Part shown: positions 25,023-32,760 of the stretch, piece by piece
Layout of the letters: each line of letters starts with the position of its first letter
Numbering within the stretch: the stretch's first letter is position 1
Assembly: GCA_002343505.1 (NCBI GenBank)
Contig: DDQZ01000031.1
Span: 58,907 to 122,906, forward strand
Length of the DNA: 64,000 bases
Direction: 5' to 3'
Source of the DNA: Verrucomicrobiaceae bacterium UBA2429
GTDB taxonomy: Bacteria > Verrucomicrobiota > Verrucomicrobiia > Verrucomicrobiales > Verrucomicrobiaceae
Position numbers and translations under genes: made by a program
The notes under the pieces: generated by a model
Told to the model about the DNA's origin: nothing
Databases searched by the model: none
The model's input: the letters and a program-made list of their open reading frames with translations, nothing else

Positions 25023-26393
25023 ATGCGTTTTCGTAATCTCACCCGCCGCCTCGACATCGGGGCGAACAGCTACCTTTTCGAATCAGGCAAACACAGAGTG
25101 CTGGTGGACGCGGGCATGGATCCGAAGGAGACGGGCCTCAAAGCGCTGCCGGACATGGGGCCGCTGCCGCACCGCGCGGCGAACGCCATTTTAGTCAGCC
25201 ACGCGCACCACGACCACATCGGCGCGCTGCCGGTGGCGCAGCGCGCGCACCCGGACACGGATGTCTTCATGACGGAGCCTACGGGCGAGGTGGGCACCGC
25301 CATGCTGCACAACTCGGTGAACGTGATGACCAGCCAGCGCGAGGAGAAGGCCATCACGGAGTACCCGCTCTTCACCCACCGGGAGCTGGATGAAAACCGC
25401 GCGCGTTATGTCTATCGGGATCTGGACCGCCCGTTCGAGCTGCCTGACACCGACATCACCGCCAGCTTCCACGACGCGGGGCACATCATCGGCTCGGCGG
25501 GCATCACGATCCGGCAGAACGGCGGCACGCTTTTCTACACCGGCGATGTGAACTTCGAGCCGCAGACCATCGCGCGCGCGGCGGATTTTCCCGTGGATGG
25601 CATAGACGTGCTCGTCATTGAGACGACGCGCGGCAATTACCAGCGGCCGGCGGATTACTCGCGCAAGGCCGAGAAGGAGCGCCTGGCGGCGCTGATCCGC
25701 GAGACGCACGAGGCGAACGGCTCGGTGCTCATCCCGGTCTTCGCGCTGGGCAAGACGCAGGAGGTGATGCTGATGATGCACGAGCTGCACGAGGAGGGGC
25801 TCATCCCGGAAATGCCGCTGCACATCGGCGGGCTGGGCACGAAGATCACCGTGCTCTACGACCACTACACCGACCGCACCCGGCGGAACTACGCGGGCTT
25901 CCGCCTGCTGGAGGATGTGGAGATGCTGGTGCCGCCGCGCCGGAAAAAAGGCCCGGCGCGCAGGCACATCGAATACGAGCCGCGCGCGATCTACGCGCTC
26001 TCCAGCGGCATGATGACGGAGGGCACCACGTCAAACCAGTTCGCGGCTCGCTTCATTGACAATGCGCGCAACGCGGTGGCTTTCGTCGGCTACACGGATG
26101 TGGAGACGCCGGGCTACCGCCTGCGCAATGCGAGGCCGGGCGAGAAAATCCGCCTCGCGCCCGACCAGCATGAGGTGCCGGTAAACGCGCGTGTCGCCTC
26201 CTTTGACCTGAGCGCTCACGCCTCGCGCGAGGCCATCGCCGAATACGTCGAGAAGGTGCGCCCGAAAAAGGTGCTCATGGTGCATGGCGAGCCGCCCGCG
26301 CAGGACTGGTTCGCCGCGCGTTTCGCGGAGACGCTGGGACGCGAGACGGAGGTCATCCGCCCCGAGCCGCACATGGCGATAGACCTTTGGTGA
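25023..26393 (+). CDS. MBL-fold beta-CASP nuclease (RNase J/CPSF-like)
   Basis: This 456-aa metallo-beta-lactamase-fold protein has the beta-CASP features of RNA-processing nucleases. The zinc motif is SHAHHDHIG (near residue 60). DAGHIIGSAGI supplies motif 3 His and YTGDVNFEP motif 4 Asp. The beta-CASP cap includes VFALGKTQEVMLMM, YALSSGMMTEGT and the end motif FDLSAHASRE plus VLMVHGEPPAQ. It probably degrades or trims RNA with two zinc ions in the cytoplasm. It follows the lipid operon by 70 bp but is functionally separate. Whether it is exo- or endonucleolytic cannot be seen. Confidence 0.92.
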   Translation: MRFRNLTRRLDIGANSYLFESGKHRVLVDAGMDPKETGLKALPDMGPLPHRAANAILVSHAHHDHIGALPVAQRAHPDTDVFMTEPTGEVGTAMLHNSVNVMTSQREEKAITEYPLFTHRELDENRARYVYRDLDRPFELPDTDITASFHDAGHIIGSAGITIRQNGGTLFYTGDVNFEPQTIARAADFPVDGIDVLVIETTRGNYQRPADYSRKAEKERLAALIRETHEANGSVLIPVFALGKTQEVMLMMHELHEEGLIPEMPLHIGGLGTKITVLYDHYTDRTRRNYAGFRLLEDVEMLVPPRRKKGPARRHIEYEPRAIYALSSGMMTEGTTSNQFAARFIDNARNAVAFVGYTDVETPGYRLRNARPGEKIRLAPDQHEVPVNARVASFDLSAHASREAIAEYVEKVRPKKVLMVHGEPPAQDWFAARFAETLGRETEVIRPEPHMAIDLW

Positions 26394-26419
26394 GGATGGG
26401 GCGGCGAGAAAACCGCCGC

Positions 26420-27703
26420 CTACTGGATGATCTGCACCTCGTCCCCAACACGGGTGAGCTCGAAGAACTTCTTGGCCTTGTCATAAGGCAGGCGGATGCA
26501 GCCGTGGGAGGCGGGGCGCCCTGTGACATAGCCGCTGTGCAGGCCGATGGCGCTGCAGTTCAGGCGCATGAAAAAGGGCATGGACACATGGTAGAGAGTG
26601 GAGGTCCAGGAGCGGTGCTTGTCGGTGATGACGTAGCGCCCCGCCGGCGTGGCGTAACCGGCGCGGCCTGTGGAGACCGGGCAGGAGTCAATCACCTGGC
26701 CCTCTTTCGTGACCCACGCGCGCTGCTTGCCGAGGTCCACGGTGACAAGGATGCGCGGCTCGGACTCGGGCTGGCGCCCGAGGATGATGCGCATGAGGAA
26801 AAGATAACCCTGGGTGGCGGCGAAGTTGATCGGATAACGCTTGTAGCGCGTGGTGCAGAGGGAGGCTTTGGCGCCGGCCTTGAGAAGCTCCGCGGCGCCC
26901 TCCACGTCTCCGCGCGAGGCGCAGGCGATGAGCGGGGTGAGGCCGCGGTCAACCTCCAAATAATGGCGCAGATCCTTGATGGTGACGCGCTCCAGCACGG
27001 ATTTGGCCACCGGATGGTTGAAGCGCGTGTTCGGATCGGCCCCGGCGGCGATGAGCGCGTGCAGGATGTCACTGCCCCGGCGCAGGGAGGCGAGAGTGAT
27101 CGGTGGCTGCTTTTCGAAATTCATCAGCCTGGGGTCCGCGCCACCGTAAAGCAAAGCGCGCACCGCTCCAGTGGTGCCGAGGCGGATGGCGGCGCACAGC
27201 GGTGTGTCGCCGCCGGGCGTTGCCTCATCTGGATTGACTCCTCCGGCGACGAGCCGGCTGATCCATTCCTCGTCGTTGTGCATGACCGCGAACTGGATCA
27301 CCGGCAGCATTCCAAGATCAGGAAGATGCGTGCGGAAGTATTCCTCCACGGAATCCCGCAGCGGTGTCCACTGCCAGGGCTTCGGCTTGGGCGCGGGCGC
27401 GGGTTTGGGCGGTGTGATGGCGACTTCCACGGCTGCGGGCGGCTGCTCCACGGGCGGCTTCGGTGGCGGCGAAGATGGAGTGGCGACAGGAGCGGTGGGG
27501 GTGTTTGGCGGTGGGGCCAGTGCGGCAGGGTCGGATGATGGCACTTGCCTGGTCAGCGACAGCGAGGCGAGGACTTGAAGCGCGGGAGCGGGCATGCTCA
27601 TGCCGCCGGCAAATGCGAGAATGCCACCGCCGACCGCAGCCCCAACCATGAGAGGCAGCAGCCAGGCAAAAAGTGTCTGAATCACGCTGGATTTTCCAGT
27701 CAT
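26420..27703 (-). CDS. membrane-anchored ankyrin-repeat L,D-transpeptidase
   Basis: The start ATG 27703 gives a 427-aa protein. Residues about 7-35 are one membrane segment (TLFAWLLPLMVGAAVGGGILAFAGGM), then a Pro-rich linker of about 80 residues. Four or so ankyrin-like repeats follow (GDTPLCAAIRLGTTGAVRALLYGGADP, HALIAAGADPNTRF, LTPLIACASRGDVEGAAELLKAGA). A C-terminal L,D-transpeptidase (YkuD) domain ends with HSGYVTGRPASHGCIRLP, where Cys is the catalytic nucleophile. It should make 3-3 peptidoglycan cross-links or attach lipoproteins in the periplasm. Fusion to ankyrin repeats is unusual and suggests binding of a protein partner near the wall. Confidence 0.9.
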   Translation of the reverse strand: MTGKSSVIQTLFAWLLPLMVGAAVGGGILAFAGGMSMPAPALQVLASLSLTRQVPSSDPAALAPPPNTPTAPVATPSSPPPKPPVEQPPAAVEVAITPPKPAPAPKPKPWQWTPLRDSVEEYFRTHLPDLGMLPVIQFAVMHNDEEWISRLVAGGVNPDEATPGGDTPLCAAIRLGTTGAVRALLYGGADPRLMNFEKQPPITLASLRRGSDILHALIAAGADPNTRFNHPVAKSVLERVTIKDLRHYLEVDRGLTPLIACASRGDVEGAAELLKAGAKASLCTTRYKRYPINFAATQGYLFLMRIILGRQPESEPRILVTVDLGKQRAWVTKEGQVIDSCPVSTGRAGYATPAGRYVITDKHRSWTSTLYHVSMPFFMRLNCSAIGLHSGYVTGRPASHGCIRLPYDKAKKFFELTRVGDEVQIIQ

Positions 27704-27801
27704 CGGGTCGCAATGGTTAGCGGCGCGTGTGCCAGTGTCGAGCACTGCCTGAAAAATTTACTACGCGACATTTCAAATCACTGCCAACCATTAGAATCAC
27801 C

Positions 27802-29208
27802 ATGAAAAATTCCAAAAGCACCGACATCAAGGTCACCTCAGCCAGCGTCTTTTTTCTACCAGTGACGATGCGGGTGCCGCTGAAATTTGGACCAGAAACA
27901 GTGACCAACACGGTATGCCTGCGGGTGAAGGTGGGTGTCGAAGACCGGCAAGGACGCCATGCGGAAGGCTGGGGTGAGACGCCTCTGAGTGTGTCCTGGG
28001 TGTGGCCGAGCACGTTGAGCGTGGCGGAGAGGGCGGCGCGCATGGACAGCTTTTCCATCCTGCTCGCGCAGCGGCTTGTGGCATCGGGCTTGAGCGGGCA
28101 TCCGATGGAGATCGGTCATGACTTCATTCACGGTCCGCTGGCGCGGACGCTGGCCGAGGCCAATGCGGAGGCGGGCGGACCGGAGATGCCGTATCTGGGA
28201 TCGCTGGTGGCGTTCAGCGCCTTTGACATTGCCGTTCACGATGCGTTTGGGAATCTGCTCGGAGTGGATGTCTATTCGACCTACGGGCCGGATTTCATGA
28301 GCCGCGACCTTTCCGCGTATCTGGAGCCGGAGGCGGGCAGCGGGCTGAGCTTCGCGGGGCTTTATCCGCAAGATTTTCTGGCGCGCGAGGCGCCGTCGAA
28401 ACTGCCGGTGTGGCACCTTGTCGGCGGCGTGGACGCTCTGGAGGAGGCGGACCTCACAGGCGGCGAGCCGCAGGACGGGCACCCGCTGTTGCTGGCGGAC
28501 TGGATTCGCCAGGACGGACTGAAATGCCTGAAGGTGAAGCTGCGCGGCAATGACGCCGCGTGGGACTATGAGCGAATGGTGCGCGCGGGCCGCATCGGCC
28601 TGCCGCTGGGGGTGCGCTGGCTGAGCTCGGACTTCAACTGCACGGTGCGCGACCCTGCTTATGTGAACGAGATCAACGACCGTCTGCTGCGCGACGAGCC
28701 GGAGATTTACGCCCGCACGCTCTATGTGGAGCAGCCCTTCCCGCATGACCTGGAGGCCAACCAGATTGACGTGCGCAGCGTCTCGGCGCGCAAACCGCTC
28801 TTCCTGGATGAGAGCGCGCATGACTGGGAGTTTGTGCGGCTGGGCCGCCGCCTGGGTTGGTCGGGCGTGGCTTTGAAGACCTGCAAAACGCAGACGGGCG
28901 CGCTACTGAGCCTGTGCTGGGCCAGGGCGCACGGCATGCCGCTGATGGTGCAGGATCTGACGAACCCGATGCTGGCCATCATCCCGCATGTGCGCCTGGC
29001 CGCGCACGCGGGCACGATCCAGGGCGTGGAGTGCAATGCGATGCAGTTTTACCCCGAGGCGTCCGTCATTGAGGAGCGGGTGCATCCGTGGCTTTACCGC
29101 CGCCGTGAAGGCATGGTGGATTTCAGCACGCTGCGGGGACCGGGTTTTGGCTGCCGGGTGGAGGAAATCGCGCGAGTTCTGCCGGAACCCGCCGCCGTGG
29201 CCGGCTGA
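27802..29208 (+). CDS. enolase-superfamily (mandelate racemase/muconate-lactonizing type) enzyme
   Basis: This 468-aa protein begins at ATG 27802. The enolase superfamily layout is seen. The capping domain holds VRVPLKFG and FSAFDIAVHDAFGN. The barrel has LKCLKVKLRG with the KxK catalytic lysines, metal ligands in SDFNCTV, TLYVEQPFPHDLE and LFLDESAHDW, and the late VALKTCKTQTG strand. Substrate is unknown; it is longer than the usual 370-400 aa and has an insertion between cap and barrel. It shares the divergent gap 27704-27801 with the L,D-transpeptidase. Its TGA abuts the folE2 stop directly, the two forming TGATCA. Confidence 0.88.
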   Translation: MKNSKSTDIKVTSASVFFLPVTMRVPLKFGPETVTNTVCLRVKVGVEDRQGRHAEGWGETPLSVSWVWPSTLSVAERAARMDSFSILLAQRLVASGLSGHPMEIGHDFIHGPLARTLAEANAEAGGPEMPYLGSLVAFSAFDIAVHDAFGNLLGVDVYSTYGPDFMSRDLSAYLEPEAGSGLSFAGLYPQDFLAREAPSKLPVWHLVGGVDALEEADLTGGEPQDGHPLLLADWIRQDGLKCLKVKLRGNDAAWDYERMVRAGRIGLPLGVRWLSSDFNCTVRDPAYVNEINDRLLRDEPEIYARTLYVEQPFPHDLEANQIDVRSVSARKPLFLDESAHDWEFVRLGRRLGWSGVALKTCKTQTGALLSLCWARAHGMPLMVQDLTNPMLAIIPHVRLAAHAGTIQGVECNAMQFYPEASVIEERVHPWLYRRREGMVDFSTLRGPGFGCRVEEIARVLPEPAAVAG

Positions 29209-29991
29209 TCAGGCGGGGCCGCTTTCGATGACGGCCCAGGCGTTGTGATTGTGGATGGACTCGAAGTTTTCTGCCTCGACGCGGAACCACCGAACGCGCG
29301 GGTGCGCGCGGGCTTTGAGCGCCACGTTGCGCACGAGATCCTCGACGAAGACGGGGTTCTCATAGGCGGCTTCGGTGACGTGTTTTTCGTCCGGGCGCTT
29401 GAGCAGGCTGTAAAGTCCGCTGCTGGCGGCGGACTCGACCATCTCAATCATCTCCTCGATCCACACGGGCTGGTGGAAACGCACGGAGAAGGTGACAAGG
29501 CCGCGCTGATTGTGCGCGCCGTGGCGGCTGATGGCCTTCGAGCACGGGCAGAGCGTGGTGACGGGCGCCTCGACAGTGACGACGAAGTCCAGCTCCGCGC
29601 CGTCGGCATTGACCTCGAAGATGATGCCGTAGTCGAGCATCCCCTCGGCCTGGGTGACGGGAGCTTTTTTCACCCGGAACCACGGGAAGCGGATTTCCAA
29701 ATGGGCCTTGTCAGCAGCGAGGCGCTTTTGCAGTTCCTGCGGGATGGCGGCGACATCGGCGACAGTGAGCTCCCGCCCGTGCGCGTGCAGCACCTCGACG
29801 AAGCGGCTCATGTGGGTGCCCTTGAAATGATGCGGCAGGTCCACGGCCATGGAGACCGTGCCGACGGTGTGCTGCGGATTGGCGTCGCGGTCGCGGACGC
29901 AGATCGGGAAGCGCAGGTTTTTGATGCCGACGCGGTCAATGGGCAGGCGGCGGTCGTCGCGTTCGTTCTGGGTGTCTTTGAGGGCGGGCAT
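29209..29991 (-). CDS. folE2: GTP cyclohydrolase FolE2 (type IB)
   Basis: This 260-aa enzyme makes 7,8-dihydroneopterin triphosphate from GTP, feeding folate and queuosine synthesis. Unlike FolE it can use metals other than zinc. The family motifs HHFKGTHMSRFVEVL (residues 54-68) and TTLCPCSKAIS with Cys148 and Cys150 are present, as is the C-terminal HPRVRWFRVEAENFESIHNHNAWA. The start is ATG 29991 because the longer frame to 30027 reads through a terminator hairpin. In several bacteria folE2 is zinc-starvation induced, which fits the neighbours (S18, L33 and a DksA relative without full cysteine sets). Confidence 0.95.
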   Translation of the reverse strand: MPALKDTQNERDDRRLPIDRVGIKNLRFPICVRDRDANPQHTVGTVSMAVDLPHHFKGTHMSRFVEVLHAHGRELTVADVAAIPQELQKRLAADKAHLEIRFPWFRVKKAPVTQAEGMLDYGIIFEVNADGAELDFVVTVEAPVTTLCPCSKAISRHGAHNQRGLVTFSVRFHQPVWIEEMIEMVESAASSGLYSLLKRPDEKHVTEAAYENPVFVEDLVRNVALKARAHPRVRWFRVEAENFESIHNHNAWAVIESGPA

Positions 29992-29998
29992 TGCTGGG

Positions 29999-30035
29999 AA
30001 AAAAATTCCCACTGCCGCGGCGAGCAACAGTGGGA
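29999..30035 (-). terminator. Rho-independent terminator or attenuator before folE2
   Basis: On the minus strand TCCCACTG pairs with CAGTGGGA (stem at 30028-30035 and 30007-30014, 13-nt loop). This is followed by one A and seven T residues. The T tract ends 7 nt before the folE2 ATG, so it either ends the rpsR transcript or attenuates read-through into folE2. Confidence 0.85.
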
Positions 30036-30072
30036 GCTTTGGAAAAAATCGTGACCGGCGGCGCGCGCCGCG

Positions 30073-30312
30073 TCAGGGGAGGAGATTGACAGAGCGGGCG
30101 CGCTTCACCTCGCGGGTGACCTTGCGGTGCAGCCAGGCGGGCAGGCCGGTGACGCGGCGGGGGATGAGTTTGCCGGTTTCGGTGAGGAAACGTTTGAGCA
30201 GCTCCGGGTTGGTGTAAGTGAGCTTGTCCACCGGGATGTCCATGCGGCGGCGGGGCATGCGGCGGTTGTTCCGGCGCAGGGAGATGAGGCGTTCTTCGGT
30301 TTTGGGTTGCAT
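30073..30312 (-). CDS. rpsR: 30S ribosomal protein S18, cysteine-free type
   Basis: This 79-aa basic protein matches S18: DKLTYTNPELLKRFLTETGKLIPRRVTG followed by the conserved C-terminal REVKRARSVNLLP. The Cys positions found in zinc-binding versions are absent. S18 binds the platform of the small subunit together with S6. Here it is paired with L33 (12 bp gap) rather than with S6, SSB and L9 as in many bacteria. Confidence 0.95.
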   Translation of the reverse strand: MQPKTEERLISLRRNNRRMPRRRMDIPVDKLTYTNPELLKRFLTETGKLIPRRVTGLPAWLHRKVTREVKRARSVNLLP

Positions 30313-30324
30313 GAGAATCGTGGA

Positions 30325-30498
30325 TCAGCGGATTTCGCGGTGCAGGGTGCGGCGCTTGAGGAAGTGGTTGAACTTCACCTTCTCAAGCCGGCCCGGTGTG
30401 CGCACGCTTTTTTTGTTGCGCGTGGTGACGTAGCGCGAGGTGGGCTTGCCTTCGGCCTTGGCCTCCGTGCATTCGAGGATGATGATTTCGCGTGGCAT
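30325..30498 (-). CDS. rpmG: 50S ribosomal protein L33, cysteine-poor type
   Basis: This 57-aa gene starts [17 protein letters not shown] and continues [11 protein letters not shown], then [17 protein letters not shown]. The TTRNKKS core and LHREI end are the L33 signature. In zinc-binding L33 the positions read CxxC twice. Here only Cys10 remains: ECTEC has become ECTEA and the second pair is replaced by FNHF. This looks like a secondarily zinc-free form. It lies 12 bp upstream of rpsR and 23 bp downstream of the DksA-like gene. Confidence 0.95.
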   Translation of the reverse strand: MPREIIILECTEAKAEGKPTSRYVTTRNKKSVRTPGRLEKVKFNHFLKRRTLHREIR

Positions 30499-30521
30499 AA
30501 AAAATGGGGCGGGAGGCTAGG

Positions 30522-31571
30522 TTATTCCTTTCCGAAGTCAAGCGACTCGTTGTTCTCGTTGGATTTCGATTTGGCGGGCGTGACGGCGTCGTCCTCGTCG
30601 GAGTCCTCGGAGTCGTCGGCGGCCTCGTCGAGGCCGAAGAGCGAGCGGACCGGGCGCGTCCAGCGGCCGCCGCGCTGGTCGCGCTCGATGCGCGCCTGGC
30701 AGTTGACGGTAAAGCGGGTGAAGGGCAGGGCTTCGAGGCGCTCCTCGGGAATGGTCTCGCCGGACATCTCGCAGATGCCGTAGGTGCCGCGCGCGATGCG
30801 GTTGAGCGCTTCGTTGATCTCGTAAATGGCGTCCTGCTCCTTGGCCAGAAGGCTGAGGGCGAAGTCGCGGTCATAGGCGTCACTGCCGGCATCGGCCTGG
30901 TGCATGCCGAACGCGGAGGAGTCCCCGCTCTCATGGTTGCGCAGGCTTTCAGCGGCGACACCTTCGGCGGCGTTCATGTAAGCGTCGCGCAGCTCGACGA
31001 GCCGCTGTTTCTGCTTCTTGAGGAACGCGGCGGGCAGCACGGGTTTCTTCGGCGGCTCGACCAGGGTGATCCCGTCGTCAATGGAGGATGTGTCGCGCTT
31101 GACGGTGATGATCTTGGCGCCGTTGGTCAGGCCTTTGGGCTTTTTGGCGGTGGTCTCCTTGTTTTGAACGGGCTTGGCCGCGGCGGGTTTCGCCTCTTTG
31201 GCGGGCGGAGTTTTTTTGACCGAGGCCTTGGCTGCGGGAGGCGCTTTTTTCACCGGCGCGGCGGGCTTTTTGGCGGCCGGGGTTTTTGAAACGGCCGGCT
31301 TTTTGGATTTGGCCGGGGCTGCGGTCTTGGCGGCTTTTTGGGCCGGTTTTTTGGCTGCGGGTTTGGAGGGGGATTTCTTCACTGGGGGGGGGGATTTTTT
31401 TGGCGCCGGTCTGGCTGCGGCTTTTTTCGCCGGCTTGGCCGGGGCTCTCGCGGAGACTTTCTTCACGGGCTTGGCGGGCGCCTTTTTGGCGGGTTTCGCG
31501 GAGGCTTTGACCGCCGGTTTTTTGGCGGTCCTGGCGGGGGCTTTGGGCGCGGGTTTTTTCTTCGCAGGCAT
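30522..31571 (-). CDS. DksA/TraR-family protein fused to a histone-H1-like lysine-rich tail
   Basis: Of 349 residues, about 1-145 are nearly pure Lys/Ala/Pro repeats (AKKPA, KPAKKA) like eukaryotic H1 tails or bacterial H1-like proteins, and should bind DNA or RNA. Residues about 185-300 are DksA-like: LKKQKQRLVELRDAYMNAAEGV coiled coil, then DRDFALSLLAKEQDAIYEINEALNRIARGTYGICEMSGETIPEERLEALPFTRFTVNC. The zinc finger is incomplete: Cys267 and Cys291 remain but the partners are Ser270 and Thr288. The coiled-coil tip has DAGSDAYDRD rather than the DxxDxA of E. coli DksA. The C-terminal 45 residues are acidic. CGCGCC precedes the ATG. It heads the L33-S18-FolE2 run. Confidence 0.88.
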   Translation of the reverse strand: MPAKKKPAPKAPARTAKKPAVKASAKPAKKAPAKPVKKVSARAPAKPAKKAAARPAPKKSPPPVKKSPSKPAAKKPAQKAAKTAAPAKSKKPAVSKTPAAKKPAAPVKKAPPAAKASVKKTPPAKEAKPAAAKPVQNKETTAKKPKGLTNGAKIITVKRDTSSIDDGITLVEPPKKPVLPAAFLKKQKQRLVELRDAYMNAAEGVAAESLRNHESGDSSAFGMHQADAGSDAYDRDFALSLLAKEQDAIYEINEALNRIARGTYGICEMSGETIPEERLEALPFTRFTVNCQARIERDQRGGRWTRPVRSLFGLDEAADDSEDSDEDDAVTPAKSKSNENNESLDFGKE

Positions 31572-31733
31572 GGCGCGTGAGGTTGGCGTGGTTTCGCTGG
31601 AGACTGCCGCCTGTCACCTGACGGGCGGAAAAAGAGCGCGGAGTTTGGTAGGGTTTGCCAGGGATGGCAACCGGAAATCCGCCTTTCTCACACGCGCCGA
31701 GCCTGCCTTGCAAAGAGCTGCCCGCGGCACGGA
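31572..31733. other. intergenic spacer between the DksA-like and DoxX genes
   Basis: This spacer should hold the promoter for the DksA-like gene. No AT-rich palindrome such as a Zur box and no clear -35/-10 pair is visible by eye. Confidence 0.4.
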
Positions 31734-32141
31734 TCAGCGCCCGTCGGCGGAGTATTTGCCCGCGCCGGTGAAGACCAGCGCCAGGTAGCCGGTGAGATAG
31801 ACGAAGGCGAGCTCGCCGGGCTTATCTCCGGCAAAGGCTCCGCCGTGCGCGATGAAGAATGCGACCGCCATGGTGACGGCGAGATTCAACGCGGCAAAGC
31901 GTGTGAACAGCCCGACGATGAGCAGCACGGAGCACACCACCTCGGCGAACACGGCCAGCCCAAGGCTGATGTGCGAGGGCAGGCCGAAGAGGGAGAGAAA
32001 GCCGGGGGCGATCTCGCTGAAGTTCTCGAACTTCTTCCATCCGTGCAGCAGCAGCATGGTGAAGCCGAGGGAGACGCGCAGCACGAGCAGTCCGAGATCG
32101 GAACAGCCGCTGAGAAAGGAGAGGCGGAGGATGTTGAGCAT
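31734..32141 (-). CDS. DoxX family membrane protein
   Basis: This 135-aa protein has four predicted membrane helices in the DoxX arrangement: DLGLLVLRVSLGFTMLLLHGWKKF, LAVFAEVVCSVLLIVGLFTRFAAL, AVTMAVAFFIAHGGAF and FVYLTGYLALVFTGAGKYS. The start at ATG 32141 is chosen; the longer frame to 32309 overlaps recO. DoxX relatives are inner-membrane proteins linked to redox or sulfur reactions, but the role is not fixed. Its start lies 52 bp past the recO stop on the same strand. Confidence 0.9.
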   Translation of the reverse strand: MLNILRLSFLSGCSDLGLLVLRVSLGFTMLLLHGWKKFENFSEIAPGFLSLFGLPSHISLGLAVFAEVVCSVLLIVGLFTRFAALNLAVTMAVAFFIAHGGAFAGDKPGELAFVYLTGYLALVFTGAGKYSADGR

Positions 32142-32193
32142 GACGGGGGATGATGTGGCGGGCCGGGGCCGGGTGGCAAGACAAATTCCCGCC

Positions 32194-32751
32194 TCACGGG
32201 TGATCCGCGCACCAAGCCAGCACCTGGGCCCGCTGGGCCGGCAGCCGTTTGTGCAGATGATCCTCCAAAATGCGCGCCGCTTCGGAGCCGGGCGCGCCTT
32301 TTTCCCCAATCAGGCCGAGATCCTCGGCGACGCGCAGTTCGAAGCGCTCCAGCATGGCCCGGCTCGGATCATGGCTCCCCAGGAAATCGAGCGCCCTGTC
32401 AAGCAGCTCGTGCAAGGCGGGCAGGGGCGAGTGCGGCTCCACGGCGAGCGTCAGCAGGCGCGTGAAATAGGTGGCGGCGAGCACGCGCCCGTAGCTGGCG
32501 CGCAGGCCCAGCCGCGGGTTCAGGCAATGCGCCTCCGCCAGGGTGTGCAGATCACTTTTTTTGGCCGGGACAAAACGAATCTCGGCGGAGACGAAGAGAT
32601 CAAGCACGCCCTGAAAAGGCGACTTCGGTCTCAGCGCGCCTTTGGCGATGGTGCGGAAAAGTCCGAGGCCGGGCGAGCACCAGTGGATGATGAGGCTGGT
32701 CTCGGACCAGCGCGTGCGCCCGATGAGGATGGCCTCGGTTTTCTCCATCAC
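32194..32751 (-). CDS. recO: DNA repair protein RecO, short form
   Basis: RecO helps RecR load RecA onto SSB-coated single-stranded DNA. The 185-aa protein shows the N-terminal OB fold (MEKTEAILIGRTRWSETSLIIHWCSPGLGLFRTIAKGALRPKS as a run of blocks) and the helical domain (YFTRLLTLAVEPHSPLPALHELLDRALDFL, RAMLERFELRVAEDLGL). It is about 50 residues shorter than typical RecO and lacks the Cys4 zinc finger of some members. This again is a zinc-free variant. It is 9 bp downstream of the vWA gene on the same strand. Confidence 0.88.
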   Translation of the reverse strand: MMEKTEAILIGRTRWSETSLIIHWCSPGLGLFRTIAKGALRPKSPFQGVLDLFVSAEIRFVPAKKSDLHTLAEAHCLNPRLGLRASYGRVLAATYFTRLLTLAVEPHSPLPALHELLDRALDFLGSHDPSRAMLERFELRVAEDLGLIGEKGAPGSEAARILEDHLHKRLPAQRAQVLAWCADHP

Positions 32752-32760
32752 GGGGCGGCC

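Noticed and set aside
31572..31733. Zur or other metal-regulator box upstream of the DksA-like gene
   Set aside because: No AT-rich palindrome is visible by eye. A motif scan could still find a diverged site.
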